Shown: piece after piece, positions 8,864-8,980 of the stretch
Layout of the letters: each line of letters begins with the position of its first letter
Position numbering within the stretch: position 1 is the stretch's first letter
Origin: DASXPG01 sp035559335
GTDB lineage: Bacteria > Gemmatimonadota > Gemmatimonadetes > Gemmatimonadales > JACORV01
Reading direction: 5' to 3'
Assembly: GCA_035559335.1 (NCBI GenBank)
Contig: DATMBH010000228.1
Coordinates: 1-8,980, forward strand
DNA length: 8,980 nucleotides
Position numbers and translations under genes: made by a program
Notes under the pieces: model-generated
Told to the model about the DNA's origin: nothing
Database searches by the model: none
What the model saw: the letters and a program-made list of their open reading frames with translations, nothing else

Positions 8864-8980
8864 ACGGCGCGCGGTCCAACCGGGCTAGCGCACCGCGGCC
8901 AGCTCATCCCGGACGACTTGCGCAACTCACCGTGCGCTGCCCCGTTCCGGCGCGGCGGCCGAGCAGTCGCGACTGCGAAC

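Noticed and set aside
8884..8926. A minus-strand stretch reading VAQVVRDELAAVR then TAG, which looks like the C-terminus of an upstream gene
   Set aside because: The same frame has a TGA immediately before it (about 8929-8927) and the window ends soon after, so it cannot be the end of an intact gene without a frameshift. Too short to support.
8864..8980. Possible kinase promoter (TTGCGC near 8926)
   Set aside because: No partner -10 element at suitable spacing; the match is no better than expected by chance in GC-rich sequence.

Overview
This is a GC-rich, gene-dense bacterial chromosomal window with almost everything on the minus strand. The long protein kinase, with a PknB-type N-terminal domain, one transmembrane segment, a TolB/FlgO-like region and C-terminal TPR-like repeats, is an architecture I associate with Gemmatimonadota and related soil or environmental phyla. 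That assignment rests on recognition of style only; there is no rRNA or other marker gene here. No mobile element, integrase, tRNA, rRNA or CRISPR array is visible.

Layout from right to left, which is the direction of transcription for the minus-strand genes. (1) 8863-6122: a 913-aa membrane-anchored Ser/Thr protein kinase. (2) 6097-5825: a 90-aa predicted lipoprotein with an internal duplicated segment, 24 bp after the kinase. (3) 5728-5348: a 126-aa protein of unknown function. (4) 5263-4148: a cysteine synthase-like PLP enzyme with an unusual Cys-rich C-terminal tail. (5) 4151-2766: an APC-superfamily amino-acid permease that overlaps the end of the enzyme gene by 4 bp (TTGA), so the two are almost certainly co-translated. 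A small plus-strand gene for a 78-aa predicted lipoprotein (2549-2785) runs convergently into the permease gene, and the two 3' ends overlap by 20 bp. (6) 2432-1935 and 1938-1 (continuing past the left edge): the iron-sulfur and molybdopterin subunits of a xanthine/CO dehydrogenase-family molybdenum hydroxylase, joined by a 4-bp GTGA overlap.

Functional reading. The molybdenum hydroxylase pair forms one unit: electrons from hydroxylation at the Mo centre pass through two [2Fe-2S] clusters to a FAD subunit or other acceptor, which is not in the window. The PLP enzyme and permease form a second unit, plausibly amino-acid (sulfur or cysteine-type) metabolism plus transport. The kinase and lipoprotein form a third, envelope-sensing pair. 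Whether the third unit is co-transcribed with the second through the 126-aa gene cannot be decided from sequence alone; the gaps are 96 and 84 bp.

Most of the window is ordinary housekeeping or accessory metabolism. The less ordinary points are two short tandem repeats at translation-initiation or gene-junction sites, the Cys-rich tail on the PLP enzyme, the small lipoprotein next to the kinase, and two small unrecognised proteins. I do not see convincing evidence for a wholly new multi-gene system.
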